A DNA stretch of 64,000 nucleotides from CAZAQV01 sp964487255 (lineage in GTDB: Bacteria; Myxococcota_A; Polyangia; Polyangiales; CAZAQV01). Location of the stretch: positions 124,001 to 188,000 of the forward strand of contig CAZAQV010000007.1 in assembly GCA_964487255.1 (NCBI GenBank). Reading direction: 5' to 3'. Position numbers and translations under genes: made by a program. Below are positions 26,110 to 34,222 of the stretch, in pieces. Each line of letters starts with the position of its first letter. Position 1 is the stretch's first letter. A model generated the notes under the pieces. The model did not search any database and was not told the DNA's origin. It was given only the letters and a program-made list of their open reading frames with translations.

Positions 26110-27918
26110 ATGGTCATGGACCCCACGCGCATTCGGAATTTTTCCATCATTGCGCACATCGACCACGGCAAGAGCACGCTCGCCGATCGCATCCTCGAAC
26201 TGACGGGTGCGATCACAGACCGCGAGAAACAAGATCAGCTGCTCGACAAGATGGACCTTGAGCGTGAGCGCGGCATCACGATCAAGGCGCAGACCGTGCG
26301 GCTCCACTACAAAGCCAAAGACGGCCAACAATATCAGTTCAACCTGATCGATACACCGGGGCACGTCGATTTCAACTACGAGGTTTCCAAATCGTTACAG
26401 GCGTGCGAGGGCGCAATTCTGGTGGTCGACGCCACCCAGGGCGTCGAGGCGCAAACACTCGCAAACGTCTATCTCGCGATCGAGAACGATCTTGAGATCG
26501 TGCCGGTGTTCAACAAGATCGACTTGCCGAGCGCCGACCTTGAGCGAACCAAGCACGAAGTCGAAGAGGTGATCGGTATCGATTGTAGCGATGCCATCGG
26601 TTGCTCCGCCAAGACCGGCGAAGGCGTCGACGGCATCCTCGAAGCGATCGTGGCGCGCATTCCGCCGCCCAAAGTCGACCCTACAAAAGCAGCACTTCGC
26701 GCGCTGCTCGTCGACTCTTGGTACGACCCCTACCGTGGCGCGATGTGCATGGTGCGTGTGATCGACGGCGTGCTGCGCAAAGGTGAGAAGATCAAAATGA
26801 TGGCGACAGGTGGCAGTTACGATGTCACCGAGCTCGGCGTTTACACGCCCTTCGCAACCTCCCTCGACGAGCTTGGTCCAGGCGAAGTCGGGTATTTCTC
26901 CGGCAGCATCAAGTCGGTACACGACACGAAAGTCGGCGACACCGTCACGCTCTCGAAGAAGGGCGCAGAGCAACCGTTGCCAGGCTTCAAAGAAGTCAAA
27001 CCGATGGTCTTCTGCGGCATCTTCCCCACCGACTCCAAGCAGTATGAGGACCTACGTGATGCCTTGGGCAAGCTTCACCTCAACGACACCGCTTTTGTGT
27101 TCGAACCTGACACCTCGGAGGCGCTGGGCTTCGGTTTTCGATGCGGCTTCCTCGGCCTCTTACACATGGAGGTCAGCCAAGAGCGGCTTGAACGCGAGTT
27201 TGGTCTCGACCTCATCACGACCGCACCAAGCGTGGTCTACCGACTGACGCTTGCCGGCGGAGAAACACAAGAAGTGGAGAACCCATCTGCGCTTCCCGAG
27301 CTTACGCGCCAAGACAAACTCGAGGAGCCCTATTTCCGCGTCGCCATTCATGTCCCGAACGATTACGTCGGCGCAGTCATCAAGCTTTGCCAGGAACGGC
27401 GCGGCGAGCAGCACGGCATTCAGTACGCATCACAGAGCCGCGTCATCATCACCTATGACCTTCCACTCGCAGAGGTCATCTTTGACTTCTTCGATAAACT
27501 CAAGTCCGCGACCAAAGGCTACGCGTCGATGGACTACGAGTTTCACGGCTATCGCAGCAACCCACTGGTGCGCCTCGACATGCTCATCAATGGCGAGAAG
27601 GTCGACGCGCTGAGCGCGATCGTGCACAAGGACAAGGCGCAGCATATGGGTCGCGCACTCGCCGAGAAGCTCAAGAAGATCGTGCCGACCCAGCAGTACG
27701 AGGTGGCGATTCAGGCCGCGATCGGCTCAAAAGTCATCGCACGCGAGACCGTGCGAGCGATGCGAAAAGACGTGACGGCCAAGTGCTACGGTGGCGACAT
27801 CACCCGAAAGCGCAAACTGCTCGAAAAGCAAAAAGCGGGTAAGAAGCGCATGAAGGCACTCGGCAAAGTCGAGATTCCCCAAGAAGCCTTTCACGCCATT
27901 CTCAAAGTCGACAATTAA
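26110..27918 (+). CDS. lepA: Elongation factor 4 (LepA), back-translocating GTPase
   Basis: A 602-residue translational GTPase. N-terminal G domain with P-loop AHIDHGKSTLAD, switch regions ERERGITIKAQTVRL and DTPGHVDF, and NKID for guanine specificity. Domains II and III follow, then the LepA-specific C-terminal domain (MRKDVTAKCYGGDITRKRKL). It lacks EF-G domain IV and its length is standard. LepA binds stalled or mistranslocated ribosomes. The start is ATG 26110 or the ATG at 26116. A TAGAGA hexamer lies six bases before 26110. Confidence 0.97.
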   Translation: MVMDPTRIRNFSIIAHIDHGKSTLADRILELTGAITDREKQDQLLDKMDLERERGITIKAQTVRLHYKAKDGQQYQFNLIDTPGHVDFNYEVSKSLQACEGAILVVDATQGVEAQTLANVYLAIENDLEIVPVFNKIDLPSADLERTKHEVEEVIGIDCSDAIGCSAKTGEGVDGILEAIVARIPPPKVDPTKAALRALLVDSWYDPYRGAMCMVRVIDGVLRKGEKIKMMATGGSYDVTELGVYTPFATSLDELGPGEVGYFSGSIKSVHDTKVGDTVTLSKKGAEQPLPGFKEVKPMVFCGIFPTDSKQYEDLRDALGKLHLNDTAFVFEPDTSEALGFGFRCGFLGLLHMEVSQERLEREFGLDLITTAPSVVYRLTLAGGETQEVENPSALPELTRQDKLEEPYFRVAIHVPNDYVGAVIKLCQERRGEQHGIQYASQSRVIITYDLPLAEVIFDFFDKLKSATKGYASMDYEFHGYRSNPLVRLDMLINGEKVDALSAIVHKDKAQHMGRALAEKLKKIVPTQQYEVAIQAAIGSKVIARETVRAMRKDVTAKCYGGDITRKRKLLEKQKAGKKRMKALGKVEIPQEAFHAILKVDN

Positions 27919-27942
27919 GGCTTCTCCGTACGACGCGCCTAC

Positions 27943-28173
27943 CTACGACTCGGTAAGCGAGTCAGTAGACCGGTCTATCAGGGAAAACAAACCGATGGAG
28001 TCCGAAATCATGCGCGGCGGCGCGAGGGTCGCAAACCGTGTCGTCGGGTGGACCTTGGAGCGCAGCGCAGCGACGCCCAAGGAAGTCAGCGCGACCTCGA
28101 AACGGTCGAGCGTGCCACCCTCGCGGCGATACCGTCGAAATAGGGCTTTTTGAGTTTCTGTTTTCTTCTTCAT
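27943..28173 (-). CDS. Small protein of unknown function (tentative)
   Basis: A 76-residue frame in the 290-bp gap between lepA and the metalloprotease gene. It begins MKKKTETQKALFRRYRREGG, has a purine-rich GAGAGGA about 10 bases before the ATG, and shows GC-rich third positions like its neighbours. No homologue or motif was recognised. It may be a real small basic protein or a chance frame. Confidence 0.4.
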   Translation of the reverse strand: MKKKTETQKALFRRYRREGGTLDRFEVALTSLGVAALRSKVHPTTRFATLAPPRMISDSIGLFSLIDRSTDSLTES

Positions 28174-28207
28174 TTCGTCGAGTTCCTCTCTTTTAGCTAC
28201 TGGCTGT

Positions 28208-29491
28208 TCAGTTCTCTAGCCTGTCGCCATCGTGATCGTGGGCGGCAAGTTCTTTTGCACCCGCACGATGGACGAGCCATGCCTTGGAAAAAGTGGTGGT
28301 GGGCGAAGGCGTTGCATCATCCGTCTCGTAACGATGGAAAACGCGCACGCGTACAACTTGACCGTCGACCGGAAGCGGATGTTGACCCACTTGTTGCACG
28401 AGACCATCTAGTTTCCCGCCCGGCAACCGGACGAGTTGCTCACTGCCGTCTTCGCTCGTCACCCGATAGTTCGTCCAAATCACGCCCCCCTCCCATTGCG
28501 CGTCGAGTTTGTGAACGCTGCCTTCAATGACGGGCCGATGCGAACCGTCGGCTGCACCAGACGCGCATCCAACGCTGAAGCAGACTCCCAACGATGCGAG
28601 CGCGCGGAAAGAACGTTGCGGCGCACGTCGCAAACGGCGAGCAGCGATAAACAGACAGACCATGACGAGCCAGAACAGCGAGCTCTGGCTTGTCGATGAA
28701 GCGCTAGCGGAACAGGCGCCCGCAGTGACCGTGGCGCGATCGCTTTCGTCTGCGGACGCGTCAACCTTCGAGTCACCGACTGGCTCGCTTACTTGATGGC
28801 CAGTCTCTTCTTGGCGCTTGACAGAAACGTCCTCATAGGCCGCTGCCAGTCCTGCCAAGTCATCGACTTTGGGCACACGCTGTCCCGTGGTGCCAGGCGC
28901 CAACTCGTGCCACATGGTCGCCGAGCGGTCGTCCGTGGTGTGTCCGAGTCCCAACAGATGGCCCATCTCGTGCGTCACGATCGAACCGAGGTCGTACGCG
29001 GTCTTGTGCTTTTTCTCGTCTTCGACAATGTCGATTTCGTATTCGTAGTTGATGAGAATGTCCGAATCGACAATCTCGCCCGTCTCGGCGACCGTGGTCG
29101 TAATCGTGGTCGCAAGTTGACCTTGTGGAAACGGCCACGCGTCAAGGACATAAATGCCATTTTCATTCTGTCCTTCAGGGTCAAATCCCCAGGCGAAACG
29201 AGTCCCCTTGTTGACGACAAGCTCCGGAGCATCGTCAACTTGTCCCCAGCTCTCCGCGGCGGAACGGGCGACACCGAAGAGGGCCGCGGCGGGACCTGAC
29301 GCCGTGTTGTCGACGTTGATTTCGACGCGGCTCTTGGTCCAGTGCACGCGGTGGCCCGATTTGGATATCTTGAAGGAGTAGGCATGCGCTTGGGTCGCAA
29401 GTGAAAGCAGAAGCGACGCACAAGCGAGAACGCAAAGGAGTCGCTGAATGACGGATCGAACGGATGCGGGGGCATTGAGTACTGTTGTCAT
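28208..29491 (-). CDS. Zinc metalloprotease (matrixin-like) with internal MYXO-CTERM-like segment
   Basis: A 427-residue protein with an N-terminal signal peptide (LLCVLACASLLLSLATQAHA). The catalytic motif HEMGHLLGLGH (about residue 175) is the HExxHxxGxxH site of metzincin/matrixin zinc proteases. Near residue 258 it has GACSASAS, a hydrophobic helix (SSLFWLVMVCLFIAA) and RRLRR, as in a MYXO-CTERM sorting tail. The frame does not stop there but continues about 145 residues, beginning with another hydrophobic stretch ending SVGC, like a lipobox. Either the tail is a fused domain or a second lipoprotein gene starts in frame (TTG at 28633 is a candidate). Confidence 0.8.
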   Translation of the reverse strand: MTTVLNAPASVRSVIQRLLCVLACASLLLSLATQAHAYSFKISKSGHRVHWTKSRVEINVDNTASGPAAALFGVARSAAESWGQVDDAPELVVNKGTRFAWGFDPEGQNENGIYVLDAWPFPQGQLATTITTTVAETGEIVDSDILINYEYEIDIVEDEKKHKTAYDLGSIVTHEMGHLLGLGHTTDDRSATMWHELAPGTTGQRVPKVDDLAGLAAAYEDVSVKRQEETGHQVSEPVGDSKVDASADESDRATVTAGACSASASSTSQSSLFWLVMVCLFIAARRLRRAPQRSFRALASLGVCFSVGCASGAADGSHRPVIEGSVHKLDAQWEGGVIWTNYRVTSEDGSEQLVRLPGGKLDGLVQQVGQHPLPVDGQVVRVRVFHRYETDDATPSPTTTFSKAWLVHRAGAKELAAHDHDGDRLEN

Positions 29492-29748
29492 GCACCCGGT
29501 TAGTGCAACGCGTGTGCCGTTCGCTATCGCACATGTAGGCAACAACGAAACAGCCTAAACGCCCACCTAAACTCGCTCCAAGGCGATGTCAGATACCGAC
29601 CTTTTGCTACAAGATGGCGTGCCTCGAAAGAGGTGATCCTCACCACCCTGTATGTGGAAATGCCCACACCCAGAGGCAGTCACCAGGCCGTCAAGGCGAC
29701 GTTTTGCCGATGCCGTTGACGGCACACGTCTTGCAACTTACTCCAGCC

Positions 29749-30939
29749 ATGAAGCCACAGGAAATAGTAACGAGCGGACACCCGTTTCTCCTTTTGATCG
29801 GAAACTACTCCCGGGGCGAAGTCTCTGTCGCGGATCAAGTGGCGCAGGCCTTCGGCGGTCAAGCGAAGCTCATCGCATCTCAGCAGGAACTTGGGGAGAT
29901 TGCGGATTGTGAGAGACTGCGGGGAATCCTCATGCACCCCTCGGTTCGATTCTTACCCGAGGCGTACCGCCTGCTGGGCATCATGCAGCCCTTCGTGCCC
30001 ATCGTTGAGACTACCGACAGGCTATGCAAGGCCTCCTTGCTATCTGGACTCCGTCGCGGAGCCGTAGACGTCGTCGAGCGACGAGATCTGCGCGCGATGT
30101 CCTCACGCATGCAGACGCTCTGCTCAAGCCAGGCGCTGGCTCCAGCGCTGGTGAAAAACCGGGAAGTTCTTGTCGCACACGAAGACGAACACGAACGGCT
30201 TCGTCTCCTACGCGCGTTTCGGATGGCGGGCTACCGAGCGCGGCCAGCTTGGAGCCCGAACGCTGCACGATTACACGAAGGCGGCGAACTGCTCGTCATC
30301 TCGGAGTCGATGTGGTTCGAAGCCAAGACACGAAGTTCATGGCACCATGCGCTGATTCTTTCGCGCGAGGATGCGGCTTGCCAAACCGCAATGATAGACC
30401 GACGCGTCGCGCTGGTATCAGAAAAGAACGACGCCCAACAAATCGTACTGATCGCACAGCAGCTCGCCAAGAATGTCTCTGCCGCAAATAACGCACCTAT
30501 CGTGCTCAATGGATGCGTCTGTTCAATTCGCGTATCCGGAAGAAACTGGCTGACAACGAGCGTTCATCGAATGAGTGAAGATGGCCTTTTTGTGCGCACG
30601 TTGGCGGATACAAAACTCGGCTCACACGTGTGGATAGAGCTCGATGTCGGCAAAGGCGATTTCGTCAACCTGCGTGGCAAAGTGACTGCAACGCGCTCGC
30701 TTAGTGCGCTCCCAAGCTCCGACCCGCCCGGCTTCGAACTCGCACTCGACATGTACCGATGCCCCCACGACGACTTGAGCAAGTACAAAAGTGCGTACAA
30801 GAAACTAATGTCGCAAACGTTCGGAGACGCGGAGGCGCGGCGTAGTAGCACATGCAACGTCGACAAACTGGCAACGCAACGCGGGTTTGCGTCCACCTAC
30901 CATCTACGCGGCTCTGACCTTTCCCAAGCGGATCTATAG
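29749..30939 (+). CDS. PilZ-like protein, paralogue of the PilZ-receiver protein
   Basis: A 396-residue protein collinear with the first ~350 residues of the protein encoded at 13802-15397: two receiver-like N-terminal modules (FLLLIGNYSRGE matches VTFIGPFSRQE) and a PilZ-like region (SIRVSGRNWLTTSVHRMSEDGLFVRTL). It lacks the C-terminal receiver, and the RxxxR part of the c-di-GMP site is absent, although SxxG remains. The frame opens at 29614; alignment with the paralogue supports ATG 29749. A half-site TTGCTACA of the palindrome family lies at about 29604, and a full palindrome lies 26 bp after its stop. Confidence 0.75.
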   Translation: MKPQEIVTSGHPFLLLIGNYSRGEVSVADQVAQAFGGQAKLIASQQELGEIADCERLRGILMHPSVRFLPEAYRLLGIMQPFVPIVETTDRLCKASLLSGLRRGAVDVVERRDLRAMSSRMQTLCSSQALAPALVKNREVLVAHEDEHERLRLLRAFRMAGYRARPAWSPNAARLHEGGELLVISESMWFEAKTRSSWHHALILSREDAACQTAMIDRRVALVSEKNDAQQIVLIAQQLAKNVSAANNAPIVLNGCVCSIRVSGRNWLTTSVHRMSEDGLFVRTLADTKLGSHVWIELDVGKGDFVNLRGKVTATRSLSALPSSDPPGFELALDMYRCPHDDLSKYKSAYKKLMSQTFGDAEARRSSTCNVDKLATQRGFASTYHLRGSDLSQADL

Positions 30940-30964
30940 ACCCCCTCCGTTTCCAAATAGAAAC

Positions 30965-30981
30965 TGCTACAGCGTGTAGCA
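30965..30981. promoter_or_regulatory. Palindrome TGCTACA-N3-TGTAGCA (copy c)
   Basis: Perfect 7-bp arms with a GCG centre, 26 bp past the stop of the PilZ-like gene and about 170 bp before the acetolactate-synthase-like gene. Same motif as at 23424 and 24025. Confidence 0.55.
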
Positions 30982-31078
30982 GGAGATTTCTGGTGCCGCG
31001 CGCGCCTGCTCTATCGGCTTGAAATTTAGATACTAACCACGATCTTTGAGGCCCGGGAGCACTGGCTAGGGGCCGTGG

Positions 31079-31105
31079 ATTGACAGCCCGCGGGCCCGGC
31101 TACAA
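31079..31105 (+). promoter_or_regulatory. Possible promoter of the acetolactate-synthase-like gene
   Basis: TTGACA at 31079-31084 matches the -35 consensus, followed after about 15 bp by TACAAA. The spacing is short of the ideal 17. The rest of the 213-bp gap from 30940 contains the palindrome at 30965 and a GC-rich block with partial self-complementarity. Confidence 0.35.
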
Positions 31106-31119
31106 AGCCCTTCCGAATG

Positions 31120-31141
31120 GGTACCGTGCGGGGGCGGTACC
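31120..31141 (+). promoter_or_regulatory. Hairpin GGTACCG...CGGTACC abutting the ribosome binding site
   Basis: Seven-base arms (31120-31126 and 31135-31141) enclose an 8-nt loop; the right arm ends directly before GGAGGG, the Shine-Dalgarno of the gene starting at 31153. In RNA this would form a stable stem just 5' of the initiation region. As DNA it could equally be an operator. Confidence 0.4.
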
Positions 31142-31152
31142 GGAGGGAAACC

Positions 31153-32991
31153 ATGTCCGAACAAGCAAATCCTGAGGTTCACGCGCGCGAGTCCCTTGAA
31201 AACCGTCACTCTCTAATCGTACCCAAACAACCGGGGCCGAAAGGAGAAGCGGATCAACAAGGACCGACCCACGCCAGAAATTCCACCGCGGCAGCTGCCA
31301 TCGCGCAAACGCTTGCTCATCTCGGAGCGAAGCGCGTTTTCGGAGTTCCCGGCGGGCCAATCTCGCCGGTGATCGATGCGCTGCTCGACACCGAGATCGA
31401 ACACGTCACCTGTCAACACGAGAACATGGCCGTGTACGCCGCCGGTGCCGAAGGTCTCGTACGCCGAAAGCCGGGGATCGTCGCGGTCACCTCAGGCCCG
31501 GGTATTCTCAATGCACTGACGGGGGCGGCTGCGTGTTTTCAAGACCAGATGCCAGTCGTGCTCTTGGTGGGTGAGGTGGCGACGGCCAACCAAGGGCGCG
31601 GTGCGCTTCAAGACGGAAGTGAAAGTGCACTCGATATCGGAAATATGGTTCGTTCCATATGCAAGAAATCCATGCTGATCGAGCAACCGGAACGCGCCGG
31701 AGAGGACATCGCCGAGGCTTGGCGCATCGCGAACAAAGCACCCTTCGGTCCGGTCGTTGTACGTATTCCCGTGGATATCGCGACGAACCAGGTCGTCTGC
31801 GGTCCATCGAGAGGCCAACGTGTCGCCGCACGACGACGCACGACCAGCCCTGAGAAACTCGCGTCCGTCGCGCGCGCTCTGAGAGAGGCGAAGCGTCCTG
31901 TCTTGTTGATCGGAGGTGGGGTATGTCGCGCCCAAGCATACACCGCGGTTCGGCAACTGGCCGAGGCGACGCGGTGTGCCGTGATGACCGATCTGGAAGC
32001 AAAAGGAGCGTTTCCGGAGTCGCACCCCCTTTCGTTGGGAATCTTCGGAGTTGGTGGCGATGGTCGGGCTTCGCGTTACTTGGAGGACACCGACGTCGTG
32101 ATCACGCTCGGCGCACGGCTCGATGACACCACGACCGCCAACTTCTCCCCGCTCTTGCAGCCCGCGAACGGGTGTCTGATCCAAGTGGACGACAACCCCA
32201 TGCGGCTCGGTAGAAGCTACCGTCCAACCCTCACGGTGACGGCAGACCTCAAATCGTTTTGCAACGAGCTAAGCGACACTGTGGGGGAAGTTCACCGGCC
32301 GTACCCGGATGTGCCGCCCAAGCAAAGAGCCTCGACGGCAATCGCCCAAGCTCCTCACGACCCGGTTGCGGTCATCGCTGCACTGCAGCAAAAGTTGCCG
32401 GCCGATACCGTGTTCGTAAGCGACATCGGCAACCACCTTCTGTTTGCCGCACAAGCTTTGACCCTTGAGCAACCCGGATGTTTTCACGCATCGCTGGGGC
32501 TTGGGGGCATGGGTTCGGGCATTGGCGTCGCGATCGGCATGCAGGCCGCGTACGGCGATCAACGTCAAGTCGTCTGTATCTGCGGCGACGGCTCGTACCT
32601 GATGAGCGGCAACGAAATTGCCACCTGCGCCCGCTACGGCATCCCGGTCATCTTCCTCGTGATCAACGACGGACAACTCGGCATGGTCCAACACGGTGCA
32701 CAGCGGGTATACAACCGTTCCCACGAATGGTCCTCACCAGAGCTTGATGTACGCGCCCACGCGAGTGCGCTTGGAATCATCAACGGCGAGCTCACCAACA
32801 TCGAGGGTGTCCTCGATGATCGGTTGCGACCGGGCCCCGTCGTTTTCGACGTACCCATCTCGCCTCACACCAAAGCTTTCAATCCGCGCGACGCCACCCT
32901 GTTCACTTCCGAGGAAAAAGCACCCACACCCGCCACTACAAGCGTGCAGATCAAGTCTCCCCAATTGATCGAGCGACGAGAAGTCGCTTAA
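31153..32991 (+). CDS. Acetolactate synthase-like thiamine diphosphate enzyme
   Basis: A 612-residue ThDP enzyme with the three domains of the acetolactate synthase large subunit. The catalytic Glu is in CQHENMAVYAAGAEG (about residue 87), then TSGPGILNALTGAAACFQDQMP, a central domain with LGARLDDTTTANFSPLL (compare ARFDDRVTG), and the ThDP motif GDGSYLMSGNE...INDGQLGMV. A clear GGAGGG site supports ATG 31153 rather than 31117. No small regulatory subunit gene is nearby and the neighbours are tailoring enzymes, so a dedicated biosynthetic decarboxylase or carboligase is more likely than branched-chain amino acid synthesis (inference). Confidence 0.85.
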   Translation: MSEQANPEVHARESLENRHSLIVPKQPGPKGEADQQGPTHARNSTAAAAIAQTLAHLGAKRVFGVPGGPISPVIDALLDTEIEHVTCQHENMAVYAAGAEGLVRRKPGIVAVTSGPGILNALTGAAACFQDQMPVVLLVGEVATANQGRGALQDGSESALDIGNMVRSICKKSMLIEQPERAGEDIAEAWRIANKAPFGPVVVRIPVDIATNQVVCGPSRGQRVAARRRTTSPEKLASVARALREAKRPVLLIGGGVCRAQAYTAVRQLAEATRCAVMTDLEAKGAFPESHPLSLGIFGVGGDGRASRYLEDTDVVITLGARLDDTTTANFSPLLQPANGCLIQVDDNPMRLGRSYRPTLTVTADLKSFCNELSDTVGEVHRPYPDVPPKQRASTAIAQAPHDPVAVIAALQQKLPADTVFVSDIGNHLLFAAQALTLEQPGCFHASLGLGGMGSGIGVAIGMQAAYGDQRQVVCICGDGSYLMSGNEIATCARYGIPVIFLVINDGQLGMVQHGAQRVYNRSHEWSSPELDVRAHASALGIINGELTNIEGVLDDRLRPGPVVFDVPISPHTKAFNPRDATLFTSEEKAPTPATTSVQIKSPQLIERREVA

Positions 32992-33006
32992 CCGAGGTCC
33001 AGGCCA

Positions 33007-33087
33007 ATGAACTGTGAATACGATGTCGCCATCATCGGCGGCGGTTTGGCAGGACTAACCTGCGCACTCCGTCAGGCGGCTTTGTAG
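33007..33087 (+). pseudogene. Truncated start of an FAD-dependent oxidoreductase
   Basis: A 26-codon frame beginning with ATG and reading CEYDVAIIGGGLAGLTCALR, which is the N-terminal FAD-binding dinucleotide fold (GxGxxG) of a flavoprotein oxidoreductase or halogenase. It ends in TAG and is followed immediately, in the same frame, by the ATG of the P450 gene. No continuation of the flavoprotein exists downstream, so this is a remnant left by a deletion or recombination. Confidence 0.75.
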
Positions 33088-34197
33088 ATGCTAGGCTCCG
33101 ATCCACTCGCCACTCTGGTATCCGCGCAAAAACAACAGATGGACCTTGTACCGCTGGGCGACGGCCACCACATCGTCACTCACCCGAGAATTATCGAACA
33201 AATCCTCGTCAGCAACGCGCGAGCTTTCGTGAAGGGCCAGGCATCGCGAAGGCTTGAACAAGTGTTTGGCGCGAGCTCACTCTTACTTGAGGGCGATGCT
33301 TGGAAAGCACGTCGACGTATCTTGCAACCGGCCCTGTCTCGCGAGCACATCAATGCATTTAGGCCGACGGTTATCTCCAAGACGAAGATGCACGTCCAAA
33401 GTTGGAAGGGCGACTTCGATCTTTGGGATGCAAGCCTCGCCCTTTTCATGGACCTGACGCTGACAAACCTGCTCGGCTCCGACGTTCCGGACGTGTCCAA
33501 ACTCGTTCAGGCCTGGAACGAGCTATACACAATCGTCACGAGCCTACGTTTTGGAGAAAGCGTCTCGGAAACTGAACCTTTAGATTACATCCAAAGCCGA
33601 CTCTGGAATTTGGTCGAGGAAAAGCGAGACAAGCCGGATGACGGATCGATGCTTTCTCGGCTCGTTCGCACAACGCTAGATAACGAGCAAATCAAGAGCG
33701 AATTGATAACAATATTTGTGGGTGGATACGAAACGAGCGCTGCAGCACTTTCGTTTAGTATCGCGCTTCTCTCACGGCTATCGGACGATGAACGCAACGC
33801 GTTTACGCTGCGGCACTGTCTGGCGGAGTCGCTCCGACTTTATCCTCCGAGCTGGCTGCTAGTTCGGGCGGCCCTTCCAAAGCATGGACTTGACGGAGTT
33901 GACGTCGACGACCAACTACTCATCAGTCCTTTCGCCATCCACCGTGACGCAAGATACTGGGCTAGCCCCGAGACTTTTGACCCGTCCCGTTTCCTTTCTA
34001 AGCCAGAAAGTTGTACGTGGATTCCCTTCGGGGAAGGCCCGCGCAAATGCCTAGGAGCCAACTATGCGCTCCTCGAACTTGAGTGGGTCGTCGAAACGAT
34101 CTTTGGTGAAACAAGACTGGAAGTAATGACCCCGATCGAAGCGTGCGCACACGTCGGGCTCCGACCTCCCCAGCCTTTCGTGTGCCGAAAAACATGA
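33088..34197 (+). CDS. Cytochrome P450 (N-terminus shortened)
   Basis: A 369-residue P450. Present are the I-helix region VGGYETSAAALS, the ExxR motif in AESLRLYPPSW (about residue 245), and the haem-ligand loop FGEGPRKCLG (Cys at about 320). Bacterial P450s are usually 400-450 residues; this one starts at LGSDPLATL, which aligns with about residue 35-40 of typical members, so the proline-rich N-terminus is missing. Its ATG directly follows the stop of the flavoprotein stub. It may still fold, but activity is uncertain. Base composition is lower in GC than upstream. Confidence 0.8.
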   Translation: MLGSDPLATLVSAQKQQMDLVPLGDGHHIVTHPRIIEQILVSNARAFVKGQASRRLEQVFGASSLLLEGDAWKARRRILQPALSREHINAFRPTVISKTKMHVQSWKGDFDLWDASLALFMDLTLTNLLGSDVPDVSKLVQAWNELYTIVTSLRFGESVSETEPLDYIQSRLWNLVEEKRDKPDDGSMLSRLVRTTLDNEQIKSELITIFVGGYETSAAALSFSIALLSRLSDDERNAFTLRHCLAESLRLYPPSWLLVRAALPKHGLDGVDVDDQLLISPFAIHRDARYWASPETFDPSRFLSKPESCTWIPFGEGPRKCLGANYALLELEWVVETIFGETRLEVMTPIEACAHVGLRPPQPFVCRKT

Positions 34198-34222
34198 CAG
34201 GTGGATCTCTTCCGTGGAAGAT

